Shown here: positions 33,105 through 42,265 of the stretch, piece after piece | How positions within the stretch are numbered: position 1 is the first letter of the stretch | Layout of the letters: every line of letters begins with the position of its first letter | Assembly: GCF_041737845.1 (NCBI RefSeq) | Contig: NZ_JBGSQX010000025.1 | Span: forward strand, 4,650 to 68,649 | Source of the DNA: Desulfococcus sp041737845 | GTDB lineage: Bacteria > Desulfobacterota > Desulfobacteria > Desulfobacterales > Desulfococcaceae | Direction of reading: 5' to 3' | Length of the DNA: 64,000 bases | Made by a program: the position numbers and the translations under genes | Notes under the pieces: generated by a model | What the model was told of the DNA's origin: nothing | What the model saw: only the letters and a program-made list of their open reading frames with translations | Databases searched by the model: none

Positions 33105-34028
33105 TCAGTCAGAAACCTTGTCCGGACGGTTCACGCTCGCCACCGGGCAGGAGGCCCTCAGCACGACCTGCTCCACGGTGCTCCCCAGAAGGGCCAGCTC
33201 CGGATCGATCTCCCGGGTGTGATGGGCCATGACGATAAGATCCCCGTTTTTCTCGCGGGCATACTTCAATACCTCGACATAGGGGATACCCTCCCAGATC
33301 TCTATTTCATAGTTGTCGTAGCCGTCCATCTGGGATTCGTATTTCAGTTCCATCTTTCTCCGGGCGGCCTTGATCATCCCTTCGATCTCCGACTGTTCAA
33401 GGACGGTTCCCGACTGTACGCTGCTGAGATCCAAGGCATGGAACATGTAGAGCTTGGCCCCGATCTCCTTGCAGAGCTTGAGCGCGAATTTGAAGGCGGA
33501 ATCGGAGGCCTTGGTAAAATCCGTTCCGAAGATGATGTTGGAGAAGTACCAGAGGCAGGTGGTGCAGGGACGGCTGACGATCAGGACCGGGGACCGCGAG
33601 GATTTGGCCACCTTCTGCATGGTGCTGCCCACGATGCTTCGATAGCGCGTGGCACCGGGGTCTTCCTGCCGGGAATGCGCCCCCATGACGACCAGATCGA
33701 CATCCTCTTTCCGCATATACCGAAGAATCTCGGTATGGGGTACCCCCACCACGGGCAACATCTTGCCCTCCACGCCCGATGCCTTGATCTGGTCGGCATA
33801 ATAGGTCTTCATTTCATCCCTGACCCACTCCACGTAGTCCCCGTCCACATTGTCTTCCTCACCGGTCCTGCTGTCGGTGACCGTGGCGCTGAACCCGCGC
33901 GACGGACGACCGAAAACATGGAGGACGGTCAGTTCAGACTGATATTTTTTGGCCAGATCGAAGGCGACATGGGCCGCGTTGTCACATGCGGGCGTGGCCG
34001 TCGTTGCAAATAATATTTTCTTAAACAT
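33105..34028 (-). CDS. Universal stress protein, two UspA domains
   Basis: A 307-residue tandem UspA protein. Domain 1 (1-152) starts MFKKILFATTATPACDNAAH and contains DLVVMGAHSRQ with a phosphate-binding stretch VGSTMQKVAKSS. Domain 2 (160-300) starts IIFGTDFTKASDSAFKFAL and has LIVMAHHTRE and LGSTVEQVVLRA. USPs bind ATP or other nucleotides and adjust metabolism under stress. The start codon has an excellent GAGGAGG site that overlaps the stop codon of the gene upstream. It belongs to the hmc transcription unit. Confidence 0.93.
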   Translation of the reverse strand: MFKKILFATTATPACDNAAHVAFDLAKKYQSELTVLHVFGRPSRGFSATVTDSRTGEEDNVDGDYVEWVRDEMKTYYADQIKASGVEGKMLPVVGVPHTEILRYMRKEDVDLVVMGAHSRQEDPGATRYRSIVGSTMQKVAKSSRSPVLIVSRPCTTCLWYFSNIIFGTDFTKASDSAFKFALKLCKEIGAKLYMFHALDLSSVQSGTVLEQSEIEGMIKAARRKMELKYESQMDGYDNYEIEIWEGIPYVEVLKYAREKNGDLIVMAHHTREIDPELALLGSTVEQVVLRASCPVASVNRPDKVSD

Positions 34029-34031
34029 TGT

Positions 34032-34571
34032 TTACCTCCTCAATTCACAGGCCATCAGCGTCCCCTGAAAGCCAAGTTCCCATAGAATCCCGTCAATCAA
34101 TTCAAAGAGATTGAAAACCGTGTCAAACGCCAGCACATCCACCCGATCGCCGAAAACGATATGCTTCAGGCGACCCAGCTTGACCGGCATATCCAGCAGG
34201 TTCTCCAGAGGGACGGACCTGAGCATCACCGCCTCCCCGCCGTCAGCCACGCCGTAAAAGGAGTTGTAGATTTCCACACGGGGCTTTCCCGGAAATCCGA
34301 TCATCTCGACGTTCTTTGCAAACTCAAGAAACCTGAACCCGTCGTAGACACATCCCGATTCCGGGCTCTTGCGGCACTGTTCCAGATAGGAAGATAAAAA
34401 CGCATTCAATTTCTGGTAGACCGTATACCGCTCCAGCATCCGGAAAACACTTCTGAGCGTGCATCCGTCCTCGAGAACCACCTGGCAGCCAAGGTACATC
34501 AGGGGGTCGGCTTCCGCCGTTTTGCCCCCTTCCGCCAGGGCACCGTCACCTTTCAGCGTGACCTGATCCAT
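34032..34571 (-). CDS. Conserved unknown protein in the hmc operon
   Basis: A 179-residue soluble protein with no TM segment and no recognised motif. It begins MDQVTLKGDGALAEGGKT and ends ELGFQGTLMACELRR. It lies 9 bp after hmcF and its stop overlaps the ribosome-binding site of the USP gene. It is therefore co-transcribed with hmc and may be a regulatory or assembly factor. Its mix of LIDGILWELGF and VFNLFELIDG suggests an alpha/beta fold. No function can be assigned. Confidence 0.6.
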   Translation of the reverse strand: MDQVTLKGDGALAEGGKTAEADPLMYLGCQVVLEDGCTLRSVFRMLERYTVYQKLNAFLSSYLEQCRKSPESGCVYDGFRFLEFAKNVEMIGFPGKPRVEIYNSFYGVADGGEAVMLRSVPLENLLDMPVKLGRLKHIVFGDRVDVLAFDTVFNLFELIDGILWELGFQGTLMACELRR

Positions 34572-34580
34572 GTTTTGAGA

Positions 34581-35975
34581 TTATTCCTCCTCAGGCGGCT
34601 TCATATGTTCCGGAACGATGACCATTTTCAGCAGGAGCGGCTTGAGGAAGCTCCATCGGATGCCGACCTCGAAGACCTCCTCCAGGTCGCGGATGGCATC
34701 CCAGCAGTTGTGACACGGCGAGATGACCAGCTTTGCGCCGGTGGCCAGAATCTGATCCTTCTTGACCACCAACCCGATGTTCCGCTCTTTGCGGTACCGG
34801 CCGATACCGTTGAATCCGCCGCCGCCGCCGCAGCAGAAATTGTGCTCACGGTTGGGGGTCATTTCCCGGAAATCCTCGGCAATATAGCTCATGATCTCCC
34901 GGGCGCATTCGGCCAGACCGGCGTTGCGGATATAGTTGCAGGAGTCCTGGTAGGTGACCGGCTCCTTGATCCGCTTGGCCGGATCGATTTTGAGCTTGCC
35001 GGTCCGGAGGGCCTCGGCCACCCATTCGACGTAATGGAAGCTCGGAATGGGGGTCTGCCCGTCCTTCAGGCCGGCCCAGTAGGGCCCTTCGATGACCGTC
35101 GCGCGATAGGCGTGGCCGCACTCCGTAACGACCATCCGCTTGGGATTCAGGCGCTTCATGGCGTCGTAGACCGACTGGACCTGCAGCTTGCAGCCTTCCC
35201 AGTCGCCGGCGAACATGGCGAGACTGGTCTCTTCCCACCCTTCGCTGGGAACCGTCCAGTCCTCACCGGCGATGTGGAAGAGAATGGCGGCCTCCGCTAA
35301 ATCTTCCGGGTAGTGCTTGGGTTCCCGGGCGTTGACCGTATAGAGGATCTCCGCGTTCTCCTTGTCGATGGGGATTTCCAGGCCCGGCCAGTCTTCACCG
35401 TATTCGTCGGCCATCCAGGTGCAGGTGTCGACCCAGTCCTCGGTGGTGACGTCCATCTGGGCGCGGAATATCCGGTGCATGCCGGAGCCGATCTTCATCT
35501 CCCAGGGGATGAACCCCTGCTGAAAACACAGGCCCCGGACATAGCCGAACATGACGCCCATATCGATGCCGAAGGGACAGTAGAGACCGCACCGGTTGCA
35601 GCAGGTGCATTTGGACCATGCGGTATCCATGACCATCTGCATGAAGGCGTTGTCGACCTTCCCCTTTCGTTTGACGATCTCCCCGAGGGTCGACTGGATC
35701 TTGTAGGACGGCACCTGTTTGGGGTCTTTTTTGTTGGCCAGGTAGAGGAAACAGCTGTCGGAACACAGGCCGCAGTGGGCGCAGATCTCAAGCCAGGTCT
35801 TGATGCGCGACTTGGCGTTGATGGTTTTCTGGATGGTATTCCACAGCAGCGCCTGATCGACATCCAGACTCTTCATTTCCTCATAATATTGTTTACCGCC
35901 CTTATCATTGAGGAGCTCTTGAAGCTGCTCCAGGGTATTGACGGGTTCTCTATTGCAGAGCTTGCCTAATGCCAT
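34581..35975 (-). CDS. hmcF: HmcF, HdrD-like Fe-S subunit
   Basis: A 464-residue cytoplasmic Fe-S protein related to heterodisulfide reductase subunit D. Two ferredoxin-like cluster motifs lie near residues 86-160 (CAHCGLCSDSC... and CTCCNRCGLYCP). The C-terminal half holds two CCG-type domains (HNFCCGGGGG, and SPCHNC). It is proposed to hand electrons from the membrane complex to cytoplasmic sulfate-reduction carriers. It is the last of the six structural hmc genes, in the same order as in Desulfovibrio. Confidence 0.93.
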   Translation of the reverse strand: MALGKLCNREPVNTLEQLQELLNDKGGKQYYEEMKSLDVDQALLWNTIQKTINAKSRIKTWLEICAHCGLCSDSCFLYLANKKDPKQVPSYKIQSTLGEIVKRKGKVDNAFMQMVMDTAWSKCTCCNRCGLYCPFGIDMGVMFGYVRGLCFQQGFIPWEMKIGSGMHRIFRAQMDVTTEDWVDTCTWMADEYGEDWPGLEIPIDKENAEILYTVNAREPKHYPEDLAEAAILFHIAGEDWTVPSEGWEETSLAMFAGDWEGCKLQVQSVYDAMKRLNPKRMVVTECGHAYRATVIEGPYWAGLKDGQTPIPSFHYVEWVAEALRTGKLKIDPAKRIKEPVTYQDSCNYIRNAGLAECAREIMSYIAEDFREMTPNREHNFCCGGGGGFNGIGRYRKERNIGLVVKKDQILATGAKLVISPCHNCWDAIRDLEEVFEVGIRWSFLKPLLLKMVIVPEHMKPPEEE

Positions 35976-36053
35976 AATGGATACCTCGTTATCTCTGTAA
36001 TCCGTTTCAGGCGGCCCGTGACGCCCGAGCGCCGTCCGCCGTTATTCGCCATG

Positions 36054-36743
36054 CTACCACGCCATCCCCTTGCTTTTCATGCCGCCGCGCTTGATGCCAT
36101 AATCCATGCCGATCTGCATTCTGGTCATGAAGAAAAGAACGAAATGGGAAAGTTTGGTGAAGGGTATGGCCACCAGCAGGATCTCGCTACTGATAATATG
36201 GGAGATGAGCCAGAAATTGTAGTTCCCGATCCGGTGGGCCGCCAGAAATCCTGTCAGGAAGGGCGCCACGGCGATGGCGAGAACCAGGTAGTCATACCAG
36301 GTCGTGATGATCCGCACCTCGGGGAGCGCCAGACGCCTCAGAACGAGTAAGACCGCGGCCACCATCACACCGATGGTCAGCATGTCGGCGCTGAAATCGG
36401 ATATGGTGGGAAGACTGAAGCCGAACCGTTCATTGAGCAGGATCGAATGCCCCTGCAAAAAGATGGGCACGACCAGGAGCCCGATGTGGAAGGTGAAAAA
36501 GATGATCGTAAAAAACGGATAAAACCGCCAGCTGTGCGTTCCGAAGGGTATCAGCCACGAGACGATCGACCGAACGGCGCCCCGGATGCCTTGTTTTCGA
36601 TGAGCGGTATATGCGACACGGTCCAGTTGCCAGTCCAGTCCTTTGACATAGAGGACGGCCCGTGCAATGACCCCGATGAAGAAGATGCCGAATGCCACCC
36701 ACGCCACCGGACCGGTTACCAGTTTGTATATATCCATCTCCAT
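36054..36743 (-). CDS. hmcE: HmcE, cytochrome b-type membrane subunit
   Basis: A 229-residue membrane protein with about five helices, similar to NarI (nitrate reductase gamma). Helices include VAWVAFGIFFIGVIARAVLY and FYPFFTIIFFTFHIGLLVVP. Conserved histidines (for example in FTFHIGL and LISHII) could bind haem b. It carries electrons through the membrane between HmcC/HmcD and HmcF. The start ATG follows AAAAGGAG. Confidence 0.9.
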   Translation of the reverse strand: MEMDIYKLVTGPVAWVAFGIFFIGVIARAVLYVKGLDWQLDRVAYTAHRKQGIRGAVRSIVSWLIPFGTHSWRFYPFFTIIFFTFHIGLLVVPIFLQGHSILLNERFGFSLPTISDFSADMLTIGVMVAAVLLVLRRLALPEVRIITTWYDYLVLAIAVAPFLTGFLAAHRIGNYNFWLISHIISSEILLVAIPFTKLSHFVLFFMTRMQIGMDYGIKRGGMKSKGMAW

Positions 36744-36768
36744 TATTATCTCCTTTTATGCCGACGCG

Positions 36769-36900
36769 TTAATCGTCATCTCTGTCGGTTAGGAAACGCC
36801 AGAACGCCATGATGCTGATCAGCGCCAACACCATGATGATATAGACGACCCCTTTGGTGTGGGTCATGAAATCCTGAAGCGTAAAATAAATATTTTCCAT
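36769..36900 (-). CDS. hmcD: HmcD, small single-helix subunit
   Basis: A 43-residue protein. It begins MENIYFTLQDFMTHTKG, then has one TM helix (VVYIIMVLALISIMAFW) and ends FLTDRDDD. Size, place (between hmcC and hmcE) and the QDFMTHTKG start fit the 47-residue HmcD of Desulfovibrio. A GGAGG site lies just upstream of its ATG. It likely stabilises the membrane core of the complex. Confidence 0.88.
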   Translation of the reverse strand: MENIYFTLQDFMTHTKGVVYIIMVLALISIMAFWRFLTDRDDD

Positions 36901-36924
36901 AACATGGTCCTCCAAGGTCCGTTA

Positions 36925-38154
36925 TCAATGATGCGCCTTGCGATGCGCCGCGGGTTCGACGGGTTCATGCGCCCTGTAATCGGGATGCTCGTAAAAAATG
37001 GGCTGCTTGGTAACGATGAACTTGAACACCAGCACGCCGAAGGTCAGCATGGCGAGCGTAAGCAGCACCTCCCCCCAGTGGGGGATGTACTTCTGGCTCC
37101 AGGGCAGATACCAGTTGAAGGCGATGAGGCAGATGTTCAGCCGGTTCAGCACGATGCCCAGCACCGCGATGATGGATGTTCTCTGAATCAGCTTCAAATT
37201 CTTGTCCCGGGCGCCCACGGCATAGAGGTAGCACGGCAGGGCCACAAAGCCGACCAGTTCCAGGAGGAACCAGAGCCCGTAGGGGGTTCCCAGCAGATGC
37301 CACTGGTTTTCGACGGCGATGCCGACGATCTTGATGATCAGATAGCCTGCCATGACAAAAGAAGCCGCCTTGGCGAAGCCGAGCACGAGCCCGTCGTGCT
37401 CCGCCAGATAGGTCTCATCCATCTTGTCGTGGAAATATTTATGGGACAGGCTTCCCTCGAAGATCACCATGGAGAGCCCTGCGATGATGCTGGAAATAAA
37501 GAAATAGACCGGTATGTAGGTGGAATACCAGAGCGGATGAAGCTTGGAGGGCGCGATCAGGAAAAGGGCTCCCAGGGACGACTGGTGCAGGGTCGAAAGC
37601 ACCACGCCGAAAATGGTCAGCACCATGGTGATCTTGACCAGGACGTTCCTCAATTTCTTGAGACCGAGCCACTCCAGGGCCGCCGGGGAGTATTCCAGGA
37701 ACAGCACCGTCAGGTAGAGGGCGACGCACGCGGCCACTTCGAAGAGCAGCGACGTGGTGCCCCGCTGCATGATGAAGGGATACGGCAGGCGCCAGGGTCG
37801 GCCGACATCGTAGTTCAGGGAGATCACGACCAGGGCGTAGCCCAGGAAACCGGTCAGGATCGCCGGGCGCACCGCGGAATGGAACCGCTTCATCCCGAAG
37901 ATGTAGCAGGCGGCGGAAGTGGTGTATCCGCCGGCTGCAAGTGCGACACCGGCCATCAGGTCAAAACCGATCCACAACCCCCAGGGATAGTTGTCATCCA
38001 GATTGGTCACCGCGGCGAGCCCGCCGGTGAACCGCAGCACCGTTAAAAGTAGACCGACGACCAGAATGACGCCGCACACCACATTGAAGGGCGTATACAG
38101 GGACCGGTCCGTCGGAAAAAACGATTTTTTTACGACGACGCTTTGCTCAGACAT
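36925..38154 (-). CDS. hmcC: HmcC, NrfD-family membrane subunit
   Basis: A 409-residue integral membrane protein with about ten helices, of the NrfD/PsrC quinol-interacting family. It starts MSEQSVVVKKSFFPTDRSLY and contains the typical TPFNVVCGVILVVGLLLTVL and NLDDNYPWGLWIGFDLMAGV. Its start shares one base with the hmcB stop (TGATG), so translation is coupled. It accepts electrons from HmcB and may interact with menaquinone. Confidence 0.93.
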   Translation of the reverse strand: MSEQSVVVKKSFFPTDRSLYTPFNVVCGVILVVGLLLTVLRFTGGLAAVTNLDDNYPWGLWIGFDLMAGVALAAGGYTTSAACYIFGMKRFHSAVRPAILTGFLGYALVVISLNYDVGRPWRLPYPFIMQRGTTSLLFEVAACVALYLTVLFLEYSPAALEWLGLKKLRNVLVKITMVLTIFGVVLSTLHQSSLGALFLIAPSKLHPLWYSTYIPVYFFISSIIAGLSMVIFEGSLSHKYFHDKMDETYLAEHDGLVLGFAKAASFVMAGYLIIKIVGIAVENQWHLLGTPYGLWFLLELVGFVALPCYLYAVGARDKNLKLIQRTSIIAVLGIVLNRLNICLIAFNWYLPWSQKYIPHWGEVLLTLAMLTFGVLVFKFIVTKQPIFYEHPDYRAHEPVEPAAHRKAHH

Positions 38155-39227
38155 CAGACATCCTCCTCCTTCTCGCCTGCACCCTCCTCCTTGGCCTTTG
38201 CAGCCTTATCAAGGGCCGTTTTCACTTCTTTTTTGACGGCGGCTTCCTGGTCCTTCTTTGCCTTGTCCAACGCCTTGGCCAGGGCCGCTTTGGCCGCGGA
38301 TTCGGCCTCGGCCACGGCTTCATTCACCGCCTGGTGCTTTTCCTCGGTCGAAATCTTTTCCTTGCGTTTGGTCATGGCCCAGATGCCGGTCAGCAACACC
38401 GGCCAGAGGCCGACGACGATAGGAACGGCCCCGAGGGCCCCCGCCGTCAGTTCGGGCGCGGATGTGGTTCCGAGATCCTCGCGCATGCCGATCTGCTCGA
38501 AAGGGGTGCTGGTGACATAGAGCCAGTTGGTCCCGCCCATTTCGTATTCGCCGTAAATGTGGTTGACATATTTATCCGGATGCTTCCGGATGCGCTCCCG
38601 GGCGATCTTGATGAGGTCTTCACGCTTGCCGTAAGTGAGGGCCTCGACGGGGCATACCTCCACACAGCCGGGAAGCTTGCCCTCCTTGATCCGCGGATAA
38701 CACAGGGTGCATTTCATCACCTTGGGGTCAAGGGCCTTCCCATACTCGTACGTCGGGATGTTAAAGGGGCAGGCCACCATGCAATACCGGCATCCGACGC
38801 AGACCGAGGCATCGTAGACCACGGCCCCCTCGGGTGTTTTCTTGAACGCCTTGACGAAGCAGGCCGATGCGCAGGCCGGCTCCTTGCAGTGGTTGCACTG
38901 AATTTTCCGGAAGGTGACCCCTCCGGGCTGGTTGGCGTCCGCGTACTTGTTGACGACGGTGTACGTTTTGTCGGTGGTCCTGCGCTCCTGGTTCAGGACC
39001 GACTCGTCCTTGAAGGAGACGTCCGGGGCCGGGAGCTCATTGACCTTGTTGCAGGCCTCTTCACAGCGCCTGCAGCCGACGCACAGCGTCGTGTCATGCA
39101 GAACCCCCATACTGTCTGGATATCCTTTGAACTCTTTCTGCGCTCCGGCATAAGCTTTTCGGCCAATGGCTGTGCCCAAGCTCGCGCCGCCCATCCATGT
39201 TAGAAATCTTCTACGGGATACGGACAT
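38154..39227 (-). CDS. hmcB: HmcB, periplasmic ferredoxin-like subunit
   Basis: A 357-residue Fe-S protein with a Tat signal (SVSRRRFLTWMGGASLGTAIG). Four [4Fe-4S] motifs are visible: CVGCRRCEEACN, CNHCKEPACASAC, CVGCRYCMVACP and CTLCYPRIKEGKLPGCVEVCP. A TM helix follows (around AVPIVVGLWPVLLTGIWAM), then an Ala/Lys/Glu-rich C-terminal stretch of about 65 residues that looks like a coiled coil. It links HmcA haems to the membrane subunits. Confidence 0.92.
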   Translation of the reverse strand: MSVSRRRFLTWMGGASLGTAIGRKAYAGAQKEFKGYPDSMGVLHDTTLCVGCRRCEEACNKVNELPAPDVSFKDESVLNQERRTTDKTYTVVNKYADANQPGGVTFRKIQCNHCKEPACASACFVKAFKKTPEGAVVYDASVCVGCRYCMVACPFNIPTYEYGKALDPKVMKCTLCYPRIKEGKLPGCVEVCPVEALTYGKREDLIKIARERIRKHPDKYVNHIYGEYEMGGTNWLYVTSTPFEQIGMREDLGTTSAPELTAGALGAVPIVVGLWPVLLTGIWAMTKRKEKISTEEKHQAVNEAVAEAESAAKAALAKALDKAKKDQEAAVKKEVKTALDKAAKAKEEGAGEKEEDV

Positions 39228-39342
39228 ATTCAGTTCCTCAGTCAGTTTGACGTATCTCCGCCGCAGGGCCAGGCCCGCGCCGCCCCGCCGCCCGACCGGC
39301 GCCGGTCCATCCGGGGAGCTGGAGATAGGGAAATTGATATAG

Positions 39343-40974
39343 TTACTGCTGTTTCTCTTTATGACAACCGGTACATCCGGCAGGCTTTTCGATCTTCATC
39401 TCTTTATGACAGGTCATGCACTGCTGGTGGTAGGCCCCCATCAACCCGGGCCTCAGCGGTTCCCGATCATCGAAAGGCTTGCCATGGCATGTCACGCATT
39501 TCGGCGGTTTTTTCGACACGGGGCTGTTGTGATGGCATCCCTGACAAAGGGTGCCCTTCTCCCTGTGAAAATAAGCAGCCAGTTTGTTTTCTTTGACGTT
39601 CGCCATGAGTTTGTCGACGATCTTGCGGTGGGGAAGATCGACCGCCTCGTAGCGGTCATCGGGGGTCGCCATGACGTTGATGACCACTTTCTCGGGGATG
39701 TCTTCCTTGTCGTAGGTTTCCGTGGTGTAGGTCCGGGCGCCGACCATCATCTCCGCCACCCGCTTGTCGTCTTCCTTGGCCAGGGCCTGCAGATCTGCAT
39801 TCATTTCCTCATGACATTTGAGGCAGGCCTCGTCGGCCTGTTTCCGGCGCTTCTCCATGAAGACATGGCAGCCCGAGCACTTGGGGTCGGACTTTTTGAT
39901 TTCATGGCACCCCATGCAGCTTTTTTCGGAGTTGATCAGGTGATATGCCTGGGCCAGATTGACATACCCGCCATCTTTGCTGCCGGCCATGGTATGGCAC
40001 TTGCTGCAGGTTTCCATGCTGGCGTGATGGCAGACGCGGCAGGTGTCACTGTAGGTCTCGTGGGATTTGTGGTCATAGCTGACCGCGTTCATCCGCACAT
40101 CGCCGGGTTTGCCCGCTTCATCTGGCTTGACCTCGCCGACCTTGACGAGGACCATGTCCGGCTGTTTCCGCTCCATCCGGGGGACGTTTTCGATCTTCTG
40201 AAATTTCTTCTGGGAAGCCGGATCATGGCAGCCGCCGCAGTAGATCGGGCCTGCGGTCTCTTTCTTGACCAAGCGTTTCCGGTGGCAGCTGATGCAGTCC
40301 AGATGGGAGGCCTCCCTCATGGAGATCCGGTTCTCTTCGGTCTGGGCCTTGTGGCAGTAGCGGCAGGTGCCCTCCTTGTCCTTGGCGTAGAAGAGGACTT
40401 TTTTCTCGGCGTCATATTCGTGATGGCAGGTTTCGCATTTCTTTTCGTGGGCGGCGACATGCCGGTAATGCAGGGTCTTGTCGAGGCCGATCAGGGCGCG
40501 GCTGGACTGGATCTCCGTCTCTTTATGGCATTCACCGCAGGTCACGGGGCCGGACTTGTCGCCCTCGGCCGCCATCTCGTTATGGCAACTGATGCAGAAG
40601 GTGTGGTAGACATCCATCACCTCTTTTCGAGCCGTGTCTTCCAGACGCTTGAATTTGGGCGAGAGGGGATCGATGCCGTTGACGGCCGCCTTGAAGGTCC
40701 CTGGTATCTTGTTGGACTTTTCCTGCGCCAGATGGCAGGCGGAACAATCCTTGTCTTTTTTCTTCAGGGCTTCGGTGTGCGCGTCGTGAAAAAACACCAC
40801 GGGCGGCTTCTCAAGATACCCGAAAACCTTGAGCGAATCGATGGTTATCATATCCGCCCGGGCCTCTTTATCGGATGGTGCGCCAACCTCCTGCGCTCCG
40901 ATACAAACCGCTGTAATCATAAAGATTGCGGCTGTGACTCCAACCCACCAGTACTTCATCTTTCCCTTCACCAT
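39343..40974 (-). CDS. hmcA: HmcA, 16-haem high-molecular-weight cytochrome c
   Basis: About 543 residues with an N-terminal signal peptide (MKYWWVGVTAAIFMITAVC), exported to the periplasm. I count exactly sixteen CxxCH motifs, from CSACH to CTGCH. This equals the haem number of Desulfovibrio HmcA, whose domains resemble repeated cytochrome c3 units. It accepts electrons from periplasmic hydrogenase or cytochrome c3 and feeds the membrane part of Hmc. I chose the ATG at 40972-40974, 8 nt after an AAGGA site; Met codons at 40983 and 40959 are alternatives. It is the first gene of the operon. Confidence 0.95.
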   Translation of the reverse strand: MVKGKMKYWWVGVTAAIFMITAVCIGAQEVGAPSDKEARADMITIDSLKVFGYLEKPPVVFFHDAHTEALKKKDKDCSACHLAQEKSNKIPGTFKAAVNGIDPLSPKFKRLEDTARKEVMDVYHTFCISCHNEMAAEGDKSGPVTCGECHKETEIQSSRALIGLDKTLHYRHVAAHEKKCETCHHEYDAEKKVLFYAKDKEGTCRYCHKAQTEENRISMREASHLDCISCHRKRLVKKETAGPIYCGGCHDPASQKKFQKIENVPRMERKQPDMVLVKVGEVKPDEAGKPGDVRMNAVSYDHKSHETYSDTCRVCHHASMETCSKCHTMAGSKDGGYVNLAQAYHLINSEKSCMGCHEIKKSDPKCSGCHVFMEKRRKQADEACLKCHEEMNADLQALAKEDDKRVAEMMVGARTYTTETYDKEDIPEKVVINVMATPDDRYEAVDLPHRKIVDKLMANVKENKLAAYFHREKGTLCQGCHHNSPVSKKPPKCVTCHGKPFDDREPLRPGLMGAYHQQCMTCHKEMKIEKPAGCTGCHKEKQQ

Positions 40975-41070
40975 GATTGACATCCTTAAAAGAGCGTTTA
41001 GTTTTTAAAAGGATTCTCAGATTCTGACACGAATGTTGCGGTACTTTACAGAACTTGCCCTCGGCGGGTA

Positions 41071-41112
41071 AATAAGGTCTATACTGTATATTACATACAA
41101 AAAGACCTTATT
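41071..41112 (-). promoter_or_regulatory. Operator-like inverted repeat upstream of hmcA
   Basis: A perfect 10-bp inverted repeat AATAAGGTCT (41071-41080) and its complement (41103-41112), about 100-140 nt before hmcA. The enclosed 22 nt contain the palindrome TATACAGTATA (minus strand), and TATAGA at the arm boundary could be a -10 box. It may be the control region of hmc. Confidence 0.5.
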
Positions 41113-41545
41113 TTTCAGGGCGCCAGTATATGAATTTTCGGATTGCATGGGGTAGAAACCTCCGATTTTTCTCGAGCGGCGAGATACCTATCCCATATCC
41201 CGGGTGCCATTCAGGACGACCCGACAAAAAAATTCCCTCCCCTGCCAATTCGGACACCCCGAACTCCAATACGTCCAGGGCCGCCCGCAGGGCTTCATCC
41301 GGTCCGGGCAGGGAATATGATGCTCTGCGGAACACCCAGAAACGGCCTGACCCAGGCCTCCCGGGCTTGAAATCGGATGCTTGCGGCCTTCTGGGTGCGG
41401 CGCTGCCTTGGATACCGGTGGGAGGGAGAGAATGACGACACGGCGGCATGGCAAAGCCTTGAGCCACCGTCAGGCGAAGTGGATCGATGCCCGGCATGCG
41501 GAATCGTTTGGACTGGGTCCGTTCCGATGTCATGCTTCGGGAAGG
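41113..41545. other. Intergenic region without a supported gene
   Basis: About 430 bp between the receiver gene and the hmc control region. Frames are open by chance in this GC-rich stretch, but none has a ribosome-binding site or family character. It contains a 9-bp perfect inverted repeat, CACCCAGAA (41333-41341) and TTCTGGGTG (41389-41397), of unknown role. Confidence 0.5.
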
Positions 41546-41899
41546 CTATCCGACGGCTTTTTTGACGAGTTCCAGGACTTTTTCGGGGTCAAAGGGCTTG
41601 GCAAGGTATCCAACCGCATCCCGGACGGACAGATGGCGTGAGGGCATACCGCTGATGATCAGCACCGGCGTGTTCTTGAGTTCATCGTCTTTCTTGAATT
41701 TCCGGTAAAACCGCGTTCCCCATTCCTCCGGCATTTCAAGGTCGAGGGTGACAAGGTCCGGCTTTTCGGCCTTTATAACCTTCATGGCCTCAAGACCATT
41801 TCCCGCCGTACAGGTTTGATATCCGTTATCCTCCAGCAGACTGACCAAATATTTCACCACCACCGGATCATCATCGATCACCAGGATTTTTTTTGCCAT
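41546..41899 (-). CDS. Single-domain response regulator
   Basis: A 117-residue receiver starting MAKKILVIDDDPVVVKYLVS after AGAGGTG. Phospho-Asp lies in LVTLDLEMPEEWG, and the Lys in GYLAKPFDPEKV. The Met at 41899 is preferred over an upstream Met that only adds basic sequence. It lies upstream of hmc on the same strand, separated by about 570 bp that include the candidate hmc control region, so it is probably a separate unit. It has no DNA-binding domain. Confidence 0.88.
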   Translation of the reverse strand: MAKKILVIDDDPVVVKYLVSLLEDNGYQTCTAGNGLEAMKVIKAEKPDLVTLDLEMPEEWGTRFYRKFKKDDELKNTPVLIISGMPSRHLSVRDAVGYLAKPFDPEKVLELVKKAVG

Positions 41900-42177
41900 T
41901 CGACACCTCTTTCTTGGTTTTGGATTATACAGGGCCTTTATCTGGGGTCTGACTGCGCTTAATGAGATGATCTTACCCCGATAAATACATTTTGGCAAGT
42001 AGTTCTGGTGAATTCATACCCTACTTGATCCTTTCGATTACCCTACGATGCCGTTCCGCCCGGGGAAGCCGGAAACGGGTTGCGGCCCTGCAGGCCCCCC
42101 CTGGCGGGGCGAAAACCCTTCCGCGCCTCCCGTCCTCCGGCCCATGGCGGATTCCGCAGCCCCATGACCATCCCTGC

Positions 42178-42206
42178 TTGACATGCTCCCCTTAAAAAAA
42201 TAGAGT
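42178..42206 (+). promoter_or_regulatory. Promoter of the MFS-acyltransferase gene
   Basis: TTGACA (42178-42183), 17-bp spacer, TAGAGT (42201-42206), 60 nt before the ATG at 42266. The rest of the 41900-42265 gap shows no gene. Confidence 0.6.
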
Positions 42207-42265
42207 GATGACGATATCCAGGCAGGCTTTTCTCTCACTCCCATGGTGCGACGGAACCTTATCCA

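Noticed and set aside
41108..41533. 141-codon minus-strand frame upstream of hmcA
   Set aside because: Pro/Arg/Ser-rich composition typical of chance frames in GC-rich DNA, and no ribosome-binding site.
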